NCBI RefSeq assembly: GCF_019112545.1
Contig: NW_025064908.1
Span: 184,895-248,894, forward strand
Source: Guyanagaster necrorhizus
Lineage: Eukaryota; Basidiomycota; Agaricomycetes; Agaricales; Physalacriaceae
DNA: 64,000 nucleotides
Reading direction: 5' to 3'
The notes beneath the pieces were generated by a model, which searched no databases, was not told the DNA's origin, and saw nothing but the letters and a program-made list of their open reading frames with translations. Below, one piece after another: positions 11,328 to 23,256 of this stretch. Numbering within the stretch: position 1 is the first letter of the stretch; every line of letters starts with the position of its first letter. Both the position numbers and the translations under genes were made by a program.

Positions 11328-12437
11328 AAAGGCTGCAAATACCATTCGGCGGCGATGGCCGGTCTTGATAAAAAGTGGTGGAAAGGCGTGGGCGCTGAGA
11401 TCCATCGATGAAGCTATGGAGGAATAGCAGCAGACTTATTATGACCATCCGCGTCAACGTTGGATGCCCCGTCCGGTTTCATCGCGTTCAGTGTAGTACG
11501 CTGCGGTCACATCTACTTCCCCAACCATGCTACCCGTATATTGTAGTGCAGACCTAATCAAATTCTGTCTTTTACCTTCTCTTCTCCTCGAAGCTCTGAA
11601 TTCCCTTGTTAACGTGGGGATAATTGGATCATCATTCTTGTACACTCTATCGGTTCTAAATATTCTATGACCATTGTAGAGACAGAAGCTGGGGATAATA
11701 ATAAGTATACTATTGTTTTTTAGCGCGAGGTGTATGATTTACATGGCTGCAGGGGACAATAAGAAAGGCGAGACAAAAATGTCCAGTACAAGGGGAGACA
11801 AATAAACGCGTCAAGTTAAAGTCGTGTCGAATAAGGTTTGTTCGAGAAATTGCTCGGTGTCGATGTAGAGCGATGAAAAAAGCTGCTCGAACGGTGGAAG
11901 AGAGAAATCTTCCATTGACGATCGAAAGCACAAGGAAGATGCGTCATTCGACGGGAATGCAATGCAGGAATCGAAGGCAAGCGCATCGAAGTCCACTGGA
12001 CTTGATCCGGTGGATAGCCCGTCGAAACTAGCTGTGGAGGATTGATCGAAATCCAGGTAAAAGGGAGGCGAAACCAGCTGAGGTTCGATCACGACGGAGG
12101 ATGTCGAAGAAATTGAAGACTCGGAGCTGAGATCTGATGATGCAGGCGATGCCGCACGAAGAAAGAAATCAGGCAGTGGTGATTCGATCATGCCACCGCT
12201 GAAATCCATGAATAGCGAGTTGTCGCTCGCACTGGAGTCAGAGGGTGAAGCGACCATTTCAGGGAGATTCAACTCGTATCCTTGTGGGGAGGCGATTGGT
12301 GGGGGAATCGGTGTGTCCTCTGGGAGCCAAGCCTCAACGTCATATTTGGAGGACACCATTGGGAATGTGATGAATCCCTCAAGCGGGACGCCGGCATTGA
12401 CACCGGGGTGAAGCTGTTTCCCGGGAAATGTTTTGTG
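9828..12437. repeat. Inverted repeat B (copy 1)
   Basis: Matches 27975-30580 in inverted orientation. It contains the FunK1 relic and the C-terminal part of a C2H2 factor. The boundary inside the factor gene is sharp: similarity ends just beyond a shared CACAAAACATTTCCCGGG (minus-strand sense), so the zinc-finger exons present in the other copy are absent here. At the FunK1 end similarity fades gradually. Divergence is clearly higher than between A and A', which points to an older event. Confidence 0.85.
11811..12359 (-). CDS. Zinc-finger-less tail of a C2H2 transcription factor
   Basis: Open frame of 182 aa starting at ATG 12359 (MVSSKYDVEAWLPED). It is acidic, Ser-rich and Pro-rich, like an activation domain, and ends in FLEQTLFDTTLT. 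It corresponds to the last two thirds of the protein encoded at 27465-28603 (MVSSKSDIEAWLPED). The repeat boundary at 12437 removes all zinc-finger exons, so this piece cannot bind DNA by itself. Despite many substitutions the frame has no stop, which could reflect chance, recent origin or a retained function. No promoter of its own is recognised. It is either a 5'-truncated pseudogene or a small regulatory protein lacking the DNA-binding part. Confidence 0.5.
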   Translation of the reverse strand: MVSSKYDVEAWLPEDTPIPPPIASPQGYELNLPEMVASPSDSSASDNSLFMDFSGGMIESPLPDFFLRAASPASSDLSSESSISSTSSVVIEPQLVSPPFYLDFDQSSTASFDGLSTGSSPVDFDALAFDSCIAFPSNDASSLCFRSSMEDFSLPPFEQLFSSLYIDTEQFLEQTLFDTTLT

Positions 12438-12757
12438 CCATCAAGAATCCGCAGATGACTACGAGTACCTCAGCGACAGCCGTCGGAGTATGATAACTCA
12501 AGCATGTAAACCTACAGGTCCGAAAGAAGTTACTACTCTCTCAAGTGCCAGTCAAGGCTCACGTCACAAAATATCACATGACGTTGGCGGACTATGGATG
12601 TCGCCTCTTACAGGCCGAGTGAAGCGCGAGGTTATCCGACTGTGAGAATCTTCGCTTGTCAAATCTGAACAATGAAACGAGCTAATATATCACAAAGATA
12701 CTGTTTCGAGGTATACCAGTGGAGAAGCTCAAGATAAAACATGGTGGTCCAACAATT
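12438..12757. other. Spacer, no gene recognised
   Basis: Short spacer between repeat B and the 3' end of the MFS gene. Nothing could be assigned. Confidence 0.4.
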
Positions 12758-14559
12758 TCAGACTATCCATTGGCTTTGTCCGATACCCAGCGCCATGTTC
12801 CTCTTCGTATATATAACTCTTAGGATGCCAACGCACAACGCACCTACTATCAATACTGTCCCGTTCGTATAGTGTCCGGTAGGATATCCCGGCGCCTCGC
12901 TCGACTTGTAGATGAAAATACCTGATAAAGAAGATGAACATATATACCCAACAACCTACGGGGAGCGGAGCTCACCCGTGATTTGGCCTATTAACACGCC
13001 AAAAGTAAAGTTCATAGGAATAGCCAAAGTCACCGCATCCGTATCCCTTAGGTTCCCAGAAAGCCAGGTCAAGAGTAGCGGAGAAACGGTATATGAAAAC
13101 ATTGTTCCTAAGTTGATCATCGCATATCGAACTTTGAAACAAGTGGGGGGTAGTACAGCTGAAAATTTATTCGAGTATAGTTGTAAACGCTATCCAGGAT
13201 ATTGACGTACCTTGGACGAAGAATGTTGCTCCGCCACAAACCAGCAATACCAATACAAGCATTGACCTGCTTTGGTATCTATCTGCAGCGCACGAAATTG
13301 CCACTGAAACGAAGAGCGCCAAGGCAAGGGGTGGAATCGTGAATAGCTGAGCATCGAGCCCCTCGTAGCCCAACCCATTTACCAAGGTCGGCAAAAACAG
13401 CGATAAACTTGAAAGAGTGATTCCGTCAGCGGTGTATGCTAGATAGTGCAAATAGAGTCTTCCGTCTTTCAACGTGGCTTTGGCGCCGTCCCAAGTCAAT
13501 TTGGCGTTTCCCGTGGACCTGGACGTTTCGTCTTTCAGGCGAATAACGGAGAGGGTGCGGTCTTTGGGGGATAACCATGATGCGTTCTCTGGGTAGGAAG
13601 GCAATAAAAAGAACAGAGCCAATGCGAGGAAGCATGCTGGTGCGCCTTCTATGATGAACAACCATCGCCAACCCTCGAGACCCAGCGCTCCGTTCAAATG
13701 TCCTACTCCATATGCGATGAATCCGCTGAGTATCCCTCCTAGGGCATAGGCTGATAACATTAGCGCAACGCGGACGGCGCGTTCTTTAAAACGATACCAG
13801 CTGCGAGTAGATTCAGTCACAATCCAGATTGCAGAAGAATGAGATGGTCGTACAATGTGAGAAAGTAGATTGCCCCAGGCAATAGACCTAATACATAGAT
13901 TAGATGAAATATAAGGTATGAGGGTTGCATACGCACCCGCCTCAAAGGCACCCAGCAACACTCGTAGAAAAAGTAACGTACCATAGTTGTGTGATGCGGC
14001 GATAACCATACCGGTCGCTCCCCATCCAAGGGCGAGAAACGCAAGCCAATGCGGCGGGGAGAAATATTTCAACATGTATGTTGACGGAGTCTCGAACAGC
14101 GCACACGAGATAAAGAAAAGCATGAGTACAATGCGAAACTGGGGGTCCGTCATATGCAGGCTCTGCGGAATGGAGTCGCCAGTGTCGGAATTGAGAATTC
14201 TGGCATTTCCCTAGAAATGAGGACGTAGTACTTATGAATCAGAAGATTATATTCAGACAGGGCCTACGTACAATATTGTTACCGGCTAGGAAGTTGAGCA
14301 TGATCAATAACACCATCATAGGCATGATTCGCAAGTCCAGTCGTTGAAGTAACCTGGGGCGACAGCAGCTTAGGTGATATTTCTTTTTTGCGAAACGATG
14401 ATAAAGATACCTCCTCTCCGCAGCCGGATCAACGAGGTCGTCGCTATTGACAGCGATCACCGCTTCTTCCTGCTTATCATCGAAAAAAGTCGGAAAATTA
14501 GAAGAATTTCCGGCAACGGGTGGTTTTGAAGAATGGGAGTCTACGGTATAGGCGGGCAT
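12758..14559 (-). CDS. MFS transporter, Dal5/allantoate-permease type (paralogue 1)
   Basis: Model complement(join(12758..12921,12976..13158,13211..13800,13854..13887,13937..14210,14272..14353,14411..14559)), 491 aa, seven exons, all GT-AG and all in phase. It is a plasma-membrane symporter of the anion:cation (Dal5) branch, whose members import allantoate, nicotinate, vitamins or related organic anions; the substrate cannot be read from sequence. Visible hallmarks are AERR before the first helix, DLRIMP, NNIGNARILN (family signature DRSNIGNA), GAFEAG, YFLTFWYRFKER after splicing, GWRWLFIIEGAP, GTMFSYTVSP and the C-terminal SSEAPGYPTGHYTNG. The 57-bp intron after AERR could be read through in frame, but the paralogue at 51176-52987 needs the same intron. 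Exon lengths match that paralogue almost exactly. No lesions are seen, so it is probably functional. A TATA-like run (14597-14604) lies ~40 bp upstream. Confidence 0.9.
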
Positions 14560-17506
14560 CTAGGATGTGTTGGAGCCTCACCTGATATCCGGGATATATA
14601 TGGTTCTAGGATAATTTCTTGGTGAGTTTATGTAAACGCGTTTTTGGGTGTGTTGAGGTGTGTAACATACGTGTGTGAAAGCTTCCTGAGATAAACGGAA
14701 TGTTAAATTGGTTACAGTGCGGTTGGGTATATAACACAACAAGTGAATGAGCGAGTTACCTTAGTTTATGCCCTAGTGGTCAACCTTTATAAACGATCGA
14801 TCCAAACGCACAGCAGAGGCCAGTGCATTTCAGCGTGTAAAACATGAAGCCTTAAAGGTTTTTGTTTTAGAAAAGCCTTTCTCGGTCCTGAAGGTCGTCA
14901 GTAAAATGGTATGAAAAACTTTTTTCCCTATGGAATAATGGAACTGATGTACCTTTTTCCTTTGATAGCGCTCAAAACAAGGGTGTGAAAACTGAAGCTG
15001 AAATTGAAACCTTTTAAAGTCTCATTTTAACTTTTCAGCTATCGAAAATGCACCAGCCTTTTCTGTAGTGACGTGAAAAGGACCGATTCTAGTGAAACCG
15101 GCATGCCAAAGATTGGTATTAATGAAACACAGCACTGAGCTTGTGAAAAGTTTTGTTTTAAACATGAATTTGTCCTATCTCTGAACGTTGAATGAAGATC
15201 CAACGTGTTTTCTTCTATCACCCTTCTATCAAACAGTGAGACAGCCTTATGTGGAGATTAGGAAGAAAGTATTATTTGCCTAGAGCAACCTGCTTTGGAC
15301 GGAACTCGACGAATCGAAAGAATTCATTGATTTCTTGTCAAAACTCAAAATAGTGTTCGTTTTTGATTAGTTATCCCTGTTCATAGTTGGGTGCATTTTT
15401 TTTCACCTCGTCAAATCAATGCATTTACATTTAACAGAAAGCCAGTGCGAGAGGTGCCAAGTTTCATCAGCACAAACCTCTGTATTGAGAACTAAAAAGG
15501 AGGTGTCCGGGACGCCGTACCCCTTACGTGTGAGAGAGATCGAGATTAACTATTGAACGGTCGAGGTATGAACACACCTTCGTTGCCCTTCCAAGTGACC
15601 AACTTTGCAGGCTATATTTTGGTACGCCATTGTGGTGATCTACACAGATTGCTATTGAGAAATCACAGAGGTCAGAAATGGAAGTAACACGTTTATTGTG
15701 GTGGTCGCCGTCGATAGGGATGTGCACCGTACCGTGGATACGGGTCCGGACCGGGACAAGCCGTATATGGCAATGCAATTAGGGCAGCGGAGATCAAATC
15801 CTTTTAGCGACCGTGAACAGCGACGACGATGTGTGTGGGCAGGCTGCCCTCTAGCTTTCTGTGCTTCGATCCATTTCTATCTCAGAAATATGTTTGATCC
15901 AAGCCATTAAACGTGCGTGTTTCTCTTCAAGTTCGTCGGTACTAATGGATCAAAACGGCATCGTATCACCGTTTTTGGAAACTCTTGCATATTGTACGTG
16001 ATGACCCCTCGTGCTTTCCTCACTTTAGTATCTAATCACGCTTTAGGCCACCAAAACGAGAGACAAGAGTACCTTCCTGGTTCATGGTTCGGGTTTTACC
16101 TACCTTTCATTGTAAGCTCTCTATTTAAATTCCCCGAAGAGCTTCGAAACTGACTGCTTTTATATTAATAGTGAATGTACTCTGCAGCTTCTGCCTTACA
16201 AGGTGACAACGAAGACTGGTATTGTGCTGCAGAGAACGACCAGATCTTTTGAAGAATACATTTATAGCCGTAATACGTCCACATCTGTACTGGTACGTAC
16301 CGTCAAGTTCGCTTTTGTACGGCCATGATCCATGCGTTAAAGATTGATTACTTCACGTATCTAATAAAGCGGCTTTCCCAGGCCCAGCCGTTCTGTGCTC
16401 CGTTTTCTTCAAGAAGCAATGTCCAAACCGCATCTGTATCCATCCATCGTTTTCGTCGCCCTCTAGACCTTCGGGGTTACATCACACTCTTCTTCGATAC
16501 TAGTTTTTTTTCCTGTTCAGCGCATTGCATTCGTTTTAGCCCAATGATCCATCACCACGGGAGCAGGATCATCAAGTACGTTTACCTTCCCCCCCCCTCC
16601 TTCGAAATCTATATTTCGCTCTGGCTCTGAAAAACCCTATCAGTAGCATCCTCCAGCCAGCCAATTGGATGGCTAAAGACTCCGAAAGGGGGCATGTTCA
16701 CGTCTATCCCTCTCCGGCAAGTCCTAGTTCCTTGATACTTCCAGTCCAGCATGATGCCAACGGGCCCACCTATCACCACCTCGTTGTTATGCGGTGGACG
16801 GGTACAGTCAATAGCGCATCCCTCGAAGGGAATGCTGCTGTGCTGCTTCTCCATACTGATGCCCCTTCTCGATTTTACCTCAGAGAGAGTTCCCTTTTCT
16901 TCATTCATTTCGGCACTAATCGTGTTTATAGCGTCCATTTCGCGGATCTGGTCCGGTCCCCCAAGTTTCACGCGCTGAGTGCGTCCATTCGTTGGCCCTC
17001 CAGCACGAGCCACTTTCCATCAGTAGCATTAATGGTTCCTGTAAAGCTTATCACCATCTTACTTCCGCCGTTAGATCCGAAAAAGAAAGGGTAACTAAAC
17101 ACGTAGATCCCCCCCCCACACACACGAAATCGCCATGGTTCGCGCGTTCTAGTAGGTGGAAAACTCCACTTCCCGACTAACTACCTTTTGTCCCCCCTGT
17201 CCATCTAGCAAAGAAAGAGACCAAGAATGGTTCTTCTTCTTCATCCGAGTCACCCAGACCCTCTGAATCGGAAGAAAATTGTCCCGGCTTGCATGTGGGG
17301 CACCAGTCACGCTCCCTCTTTGAAACCACCCGGGTTCAGCCACATCTTCAAGACACACCAATCGAGGCCGCGCGAGAGGGGACCATACGAGATCGCCCCC
17401 CCACCCCTACCCCTACCCAGCCCTCGTCGACAGTCGAACTCCAGCTAGCAGGGCCAACATGAAACACCCCCTATCGGCTACGCCACACGGACCCACAATA
17501 TCAAAT

Positions 17507-17545
<39 letters not shown>

Positions 17546-17891
17546 TTCCCCAGATCAGCTGCCAGACCCCAGATCACAAGCTCAATCGTTACCCCAGATC
17601 ACAAGGACCACAATTTTCGAACGCGTCTTATGGAGACAAAAATACCCATTGTTAAATGTTCATATCTTTACATAATTGCATTTCCCTAACAGGTCGTTAC
17701 GACTAGCTAACGTACAATGACTTTTTTTCTTTTTCAGAAATTGAAAAAAAGAAAAAAAAAACGTGAGTGAGACAGGGAAAGAAAAAGAGCGATAGTAAAA
17801 AAGTACACTATGGAAGATGGATTGGTACTACAAGAGTTGGATGAAGCGATCAATAATAGCGAAACAAAAAGTCAGTAAGGTCAACATGGTA
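14560..17891. other. Long intergenic region, no gene recognised
   Basis: About 3.3 kb without a supportable gene. The part from 14850 to 15180 is AT-rich and repeats short GTGAAA-type words. From 16580 to 17700 it is pyrimidine-rich and ends in the C-run. Frames such as 16609-17013 (minus) and 16669-17094 (plus) overlap in opposite directions and show no domain or codon structure. Confidence 0.4.
17509..17545. repeat. C homopolymer, 37 bp
   Basis: An uninterrupted run of 37 C. Together with the G-runs near 21 kb it marks a C/G-homopolymer-prone stretch flanking the bHLH gene. Exact length in assemblies is unreliable. Confidence 0.95.
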
Positions 17892-19146
17892 TTACACACC
17901 ATCAACATCCATCCCTTCGCCGACGCCCTGTCTGACGCGCCTGCGTCCACGTTCGGTCTCCTCCTCCTTCTTAACAACGGGCTCGTCTTCATGCTCCTCC
18001 TCCTCATCCACGTCACCCAAGGGGCTGCCGTTCGTTGGGAAAGCATACGCAGGGGCAGGTGGCTCGCCCCTCAGCCCGCGCAGCTCATTCTCCAATTCTC
18101 TGTTCCTCGCGCCCTGCGTCGTTACCAGCTGCTGCAAGAACCTAGAGTCGGGGATTGGATTGGATTAGATGTGATGTCCATCGAGGTAAGGGACGTATGT
18201 AAACGAACCGAATATACTCGACGCTCTTGCTAAGAATCATGCCCTTGTTCGCTTTGATAACGGCACCATTCCCGGTAGCTCCGTTGGCGACGACATCGGC
18301 GACGCCAACTGGGGGTGGGCTCTCGTCCTCCTTGAGCAGACTGCCCCACAGATCGTCTGGGGCGGGGGGACTCGCAGCGCTGGTGCCGTTCCCGTTCGTT
18401 CCAGCACCTTCGAGCAGACACTCCGGAATGAGAGTAGCGAGCTCAGTGATCTTCTCGTTGATGTTATCTCTCCTCCTCCTCTCCACAGCGTTGTGGCTTT
18501 CCCGCCGCCGGCGCCTCTTTTCGTTGGCGAGCATGGCCTGCTTGTCCTGCACCGTGGCATTGGATGTGGGCGGAGGCGTGAAGGCTGATGCAGGGGGAAA
18601 GTTTGGAAAGCTGGCAGAGACCATTCCCTGGTGCTGCTGCTGGTGGTCGTCATAGTGGGGGTAGGGAAGGGAATGAGGGTTGCCGAGTGAGTCTGGGGTC
18701 GGGGGGATGTACCAGCCTGTTGAAAGTGCTGAAGAGGGGGATGGAGACGGGCCAGTTCGTGTAGGGATAATGATATGGGCAGGATTGGGGCGGGATTGAG
18801 GCGGCGGGGAAGTACTGGAGATGGAGTTGGTGCGGCGGCCGCGGGTAGTGGCTGAACGAGTCGGGCCGACACTTGGCGGACGGCTGCGAGAACGGGATCG
18901 CGAGTCGGTATGCTCATTCCCATACTGCGTACCAAGCGGGGGAATGGTAGAATTGAAGTGGGGAGAAAAATGGTAGGGCGGGGCTGTGTAGGGGGGAGCG
19001 CTGATGTCGAAGATGTTGTGAGTCCGAGACGAGTTTGTATGGGCGTGTTTGTCGTTTGTGGAGCGTTCATTCGACACGAGGCCAACGAGGTCGTCGTCGG
19101 CAAAGTCCATCTGTGCGACGTTGTACGACGGGAAGAAGGAAGACAT
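17892..19146 (-). CDS. bHLH-leucine zipper transcription factor
   Basis: Model complement(join(17892..18141,18209..19146)), 395 aa. The start at 19146 (MSSFFPSYNVAQMDFADDD) is preferred; an in-frame ATG at 19344 would add 66 unlikely residues. The N-terminal two thirds are Ser/Pro/Arg-rich and disordered. The basic region ESHNAVERRRRDNINEKI starts near residue 215 and carries the His-Glu-Arg pattern that reads CACGTG E-boxes. Helix 1 and a long Gly/Ala/Pro-rich loop (~65 residues) follow, then helix 2 (KGMILSKSVEYIRFLQQL), which is completed across the intron. A short zipper (NRELENELRGL) and a very acidic tail follow. The class resembles USF/Cbf1/INO4-type regulators; the target genes are unknown. 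The unusually long loop between the helices is notable. Confidence 0.88.
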
Positions 19147-19891
19147 GGCGGTGGGTAAGTAGGCAAGATGGACCCTGCACACCCCCCCCTTCTTACATTC
19201 CAAACTCCGACGATCGATCTTGCTGACATAAGACATCAATCCCCAAATAACCCCCAACCTCGCCCCGCGGTCCCGTTTGCCTTTTTTCCCCACACTGAGG
19301 GCCCCGCCAAGCTTTGCGGGGTTTGGCAATTTCCCATGCGGCATGCGGTCATCACTTTACCCTTCCAACTCCCTCCCATGCGACATCCGCAGCTCTTCTG
19401 AGACTCCTGATTTTTAGACCGTCCCTACGTCGAATGGCGAAATCCACGCAATTACTCAGCTGGCGAAGTTCATCCGTTTGAACAAGAGAAACTAGGTGAG
19501 ACGCCACATCTCTGCCCGGCTCCTATACCTCATACGTGCCGGCCATGCGGAAGTTGCGTCTGGATCTATTCATTCATCAGGGTTTTTTTCCCTGGGTCAG
19601 GGCCGCTAGGAGTCCTTGAAATTACCTCCGGGTCCTGCAGTGGTAGAGTCGGCCGATGAACTATATATACTTCGACCGACAGTCAGCGAGCGTCCAATGA
19701 ACAGAGTGATATAAGAAACCTAGACTTTACTTCTGATATCACTGATACCCTCCCGAACCAATCACATTGATGGGACCGGAACCAATAGACCGACATGGAA
19801 GAAGGAGGGAGGGATGGGATGGGCAGTGATGGGGTCGCAGGACGACATCAGTGCTTATATGCACCTACGCGTCCATGCGCCCCCACGATCA

Positions 19892-20895
19892 GGTCATCGG
19901 GGCAGTCATGGGAGCTCAGACCAGATCAACGATCACGGTTGCGCGTTGTGAACGCGTAACGATCCAGAACACGCGGGGCCCGCCCTAAATTCAGAGTCAA
20001 AACGAAAAGAAGACCCACGCCATCAAATTTAGAACACCACTCAAAAGTGTCACGAAGAGAAGCATCCATTTCATCGAGGAGAAGGATGATAAACGGACGC
20101 AGTGGGTGGTTCTTTTGCGAGGCTGCTAAAACAAAGTGAGCAGCGCAATTTATATCATCGAATGAATAACTGACATACACTGTCAAAGTTACCAAATTTT
20201 TACGTCCTCCGGATGGGAAAAGTCTCCAGAGGGACGCTAAGCGCGCTAGCCAAAACAGGTGAGCGTCGGGGAGACTACGCACAGCCATGCGGGTAAAACG
20301 AGGAATCATAGGACGATACTATATCCATGGTGGTCCGAATTACATGCCCTTCCATACTTCTTGGCTCAGATTTCCATTCTAGAGACTCCAAGTAGCGATA
20401 TCGAAGCGTGCTAAATGCCTCGTCACGATAAAATCTCCGGCACTAAATGTTTCATTACACACCTGCACTGCGAGAGATATATTCCTCTGTGGCTCTTATA
20501 ATAGTCCACCGCACGGTCATCTGCCTGTCTACGGGTTCGTTTCCATATCTCGGAATGCTATAGCGAGAGCGCGATTAATTGAGAGATAACGGCATAGGTC
20601 ATCGGGCCCGTCATACTGTCAGTCATTCACGAGGCACCGATATCATGAGGCCGTGCCGCCTTTTCGACAGTCCTTCCCAACGAATCAATTGTGAAGACAG
20701 CAGGCGCCACATGAGGCAGGACCGACCTCAGATGTACATCAGCTCGATGTGGCTTCCTGCTGTCCTTTGTCGAAAGGTACGTTATGGTTCGACGGTTCAA
20801 TATCTGCCAGTGTCAAAAAGATCAATTAAATCGAGGATCGTTAAGCGCCACACACCACTGTGATATCAATCAGAGATCATCCTGCCTGAGAGAGA

Positions 20896-20926
<31 letters not shown>

Positions 20927-21794
20927 TTGGGCCCTTTTAGAAAAATTTTTCGATTTTTNNNNNNNNNNNNNNNNNNNNNNNNNNNNNNNNNNNNNNNNNN
21001 NNNNNNNNNNNGGCACTCAGGATGAAGATGCGTAAATACGGCGGGGGGGGGGGGGGGGGGGGGGGGGGGGAAGGGGAAGGAGAGAGAGATGGACACTACG
21101 CAAGAGAGTGGATATCGATACGGAGGGAAAGGAGAACCCAGAATTACTGCACAATCGTGTTCTTATACCCTAAAGGTCATCGGGTCGCGGTCACACACGG
21201 ACCAGAGTGATACCGGAAAGAGATGTAATTCTGTCCAGCGGGGTGGGAGAAGAGGATATGCAGCGAGACCGCCGAAAAAGGAATAGTCGGGTATATAGGC
21301 AGGGCTAAGCCTGAGCGCCACGCACATGTTCAGTGGATGCTGTGCGAGAAACAAACTTGGGAAAGAAAGGACAGATTGTTCGGGCACGCGTCGACTATTT
21401 TATATGCAAGCAGGGGGATCACGAGCCGAGTCTTGGGGTATTAACTCTCCGCGTCCTCGATCCTGATCGTAGGGTCATCGGGTCGGCGGAAGTTCAAATG
21501 GTGGTGGGTTATCGATGATGGATGAAAGCGAGCCGTCTCGGTGAGGTGGTAATCCGAAGATGCGAAGAGCGGCCAACAACGGAGAGCGAACAAAGGAAGA
21601 CAATGACGGTCGACGGCATGTACATCAATGATTAAGCGATCAAGGTCATCAGGCCGGTCATGCGAGGCGGAAGTGGTCACTGGTGAGCGTACCAGGTGGG
21701 CGCGCTAGGAGATAACATGAACAGCAGGTGATAAGGTGACCAGAACACGTCGCTTTATCGCTTTATACATACCCGTGGAAGGAAGGGTCATAGG
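19892..21794 (+). repeat. Dispersed motif GGTCATCGGG, six copies
   Basis: Exact GGTCATCGGG occurs at 19892, 20597, 21175 and 21473, with variants at 21644 (GGTCATCAGG) and 21786 (GGTCATAGG), all on the plus strand. Several are followed within ~10 bp by a second GTCA. A 10-mer should appear by chance about once per megabase, so the clustering is not random. It could be remains of a diverged tandem repeat or binding sites for a regulator. No function can be assigned. Confidence 0.55.
20896..21070. other. Two 28-bp G-runs flanking an assembly gap
   Basis: G-runs at 20896-20923 and 21043-21070 enclose 53 unresolved bases (20959-21011). Apparent glycine- or proline-rich frames across them are artefacts. 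Confidence 0.95.
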
Positions 21795-23256
21795 ATCGTA
21801 TCCTCGGGATAATAGAATCCAGCGGAGACCCTGGTGGCGGTTTCGTCCTCCGCGACATTTGAACGTGATCACAGGATGTACGCTTGTAGGGCCATGGTGG
21901 TTCATCGGAGGCGCCCCTTTGAGATTTGAAATTCGTAGTACCCGGGTCGTCATGTCGGAGACGCTTGGAATTTATCTGCGGTCAGCTTTGGTTTTGAACG
22001 GAGAACACATGCTGACATCTTACGAGAGTGTTGCCTTTCATAGAAATGCATTTCAATGGTAGCTTATCCATACACTCCACTGCCGAACGACACTGAGGGA
22101 ACTTGAACGCGGCAAGAAAGAGACCAGGGTTTGTCAGGTGAAGCAATATTCTCGGAATAAGTGCCGGAATACGCTGATACACCGACTATAGAAATAGTGG
22201 AAGATCTTCAGAACAGTCGAGATGATATAACGAAGCACGAACCAGTGGCAATTTGGGGAGAAGAGAGATGTCTTCTCCCGCAAATGAATTACGAGTATAC
22301 CGCAAGGTCCGGACTTATGTCTGGGAAAGTCTCTCGAACTCGTCACGGAAGCCCAGAGTATCGATGGACATGGTTGTACAGAGATACCGTCATCAAAGCG
22401 GGCAATGCACAACCAGCGTCTAGTGCACGATTAGGTAGATCGAAGAGTGCCAGGTAAGGTCAGCTTATATGCGCGTTCTCTACGTGTGCGTGGGAAGTAC
22501 TGATAAGGACAGAACAAGCGCGACAGCGTGACATAGAAGCGCTGCAAAGAACCAACCAAGGATGACTGACGACCCAGAAAGCACGACAGGTCGATGTGTG
22601 GGAAGCACTAAGCAAACGGCCAGCAGTACATACAACAACGCTGGAGGCAAAAGGATTCAAAGGCCGGATATGTCGGTGGGGTCGGAGGTGGTAAAGGGAA
22701 AGGGAAAGGGCGTGATGGGGTTGGGGAAGAAAGAAAGGTTTGGGGCATCGTCGAGAAGTGCGCGCCTTTTATAACTGTCGGGATGCACGATGCGTATAAT
22801 ATCAACGCCGTCATGATGTCGTCATAAAAATTTCGATGTAGATAGTCGCTCTCGGCCTCCTCGGACCCGCCAGCGCCATTTCCTGGGTCCTAGCCCACAG
22901 TCCTGTCCTACACCTGGGTTCACTGGCTGGACTAACGGAGATGTCGAATAATCTTGGGCATCTTCCTACAGGAGAGAAGGATGACATTGGAAGAAAGACG
23001 CGGGCGCGTGAAGGCGCGCGGGGAGGGCCAGTGACCACAGCCTCGGGGGTTGGGCCGTTCGCTGCCGATTTCTTTGGCATCCACGTGATTGCTTCAGTAC
23101 CAATTTTGGCGCTGCGCAAGTGTGGAGTTTAATCATCCTCGAAATTACGCCATTTCTATCCTCTTTTCGTATACGGCATAGTACGGTATAACATGCGATA
23201 CCTTTTTCTGTAATAAGACTAGGTGCCGCAAACGGCTTCGAAGCAATCTGCAATGC

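Larger units (their letters stand above)
19147..23256. other. Gene-poor region with G-runs, gap and repeated motif
   Basis: About 4.1 kb in which no gene could be supported. It contains the N-gap, two G-runs and six copies of a GGTCAT-type motif (listed separately). A small frame at 19926-20309 (minus) and others at 22811-23119 have no recognisable family. Sequence on both sides of the gap may be misjoined. Confidence 0.45.

Noticed and set aside
18142..19344. bHLH protein starting at 19344 and ending at 18142
   Set aside because: The extra N-terminus looks like untranslated sequence, and the end reads into an intron; splicing at 18208-18142 continues helix 2 into a zipper.
20784..21210. Glycine- or proline-rich frames across the G-runs
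   Set aside because: Homopolymer and N-gap artefacts.
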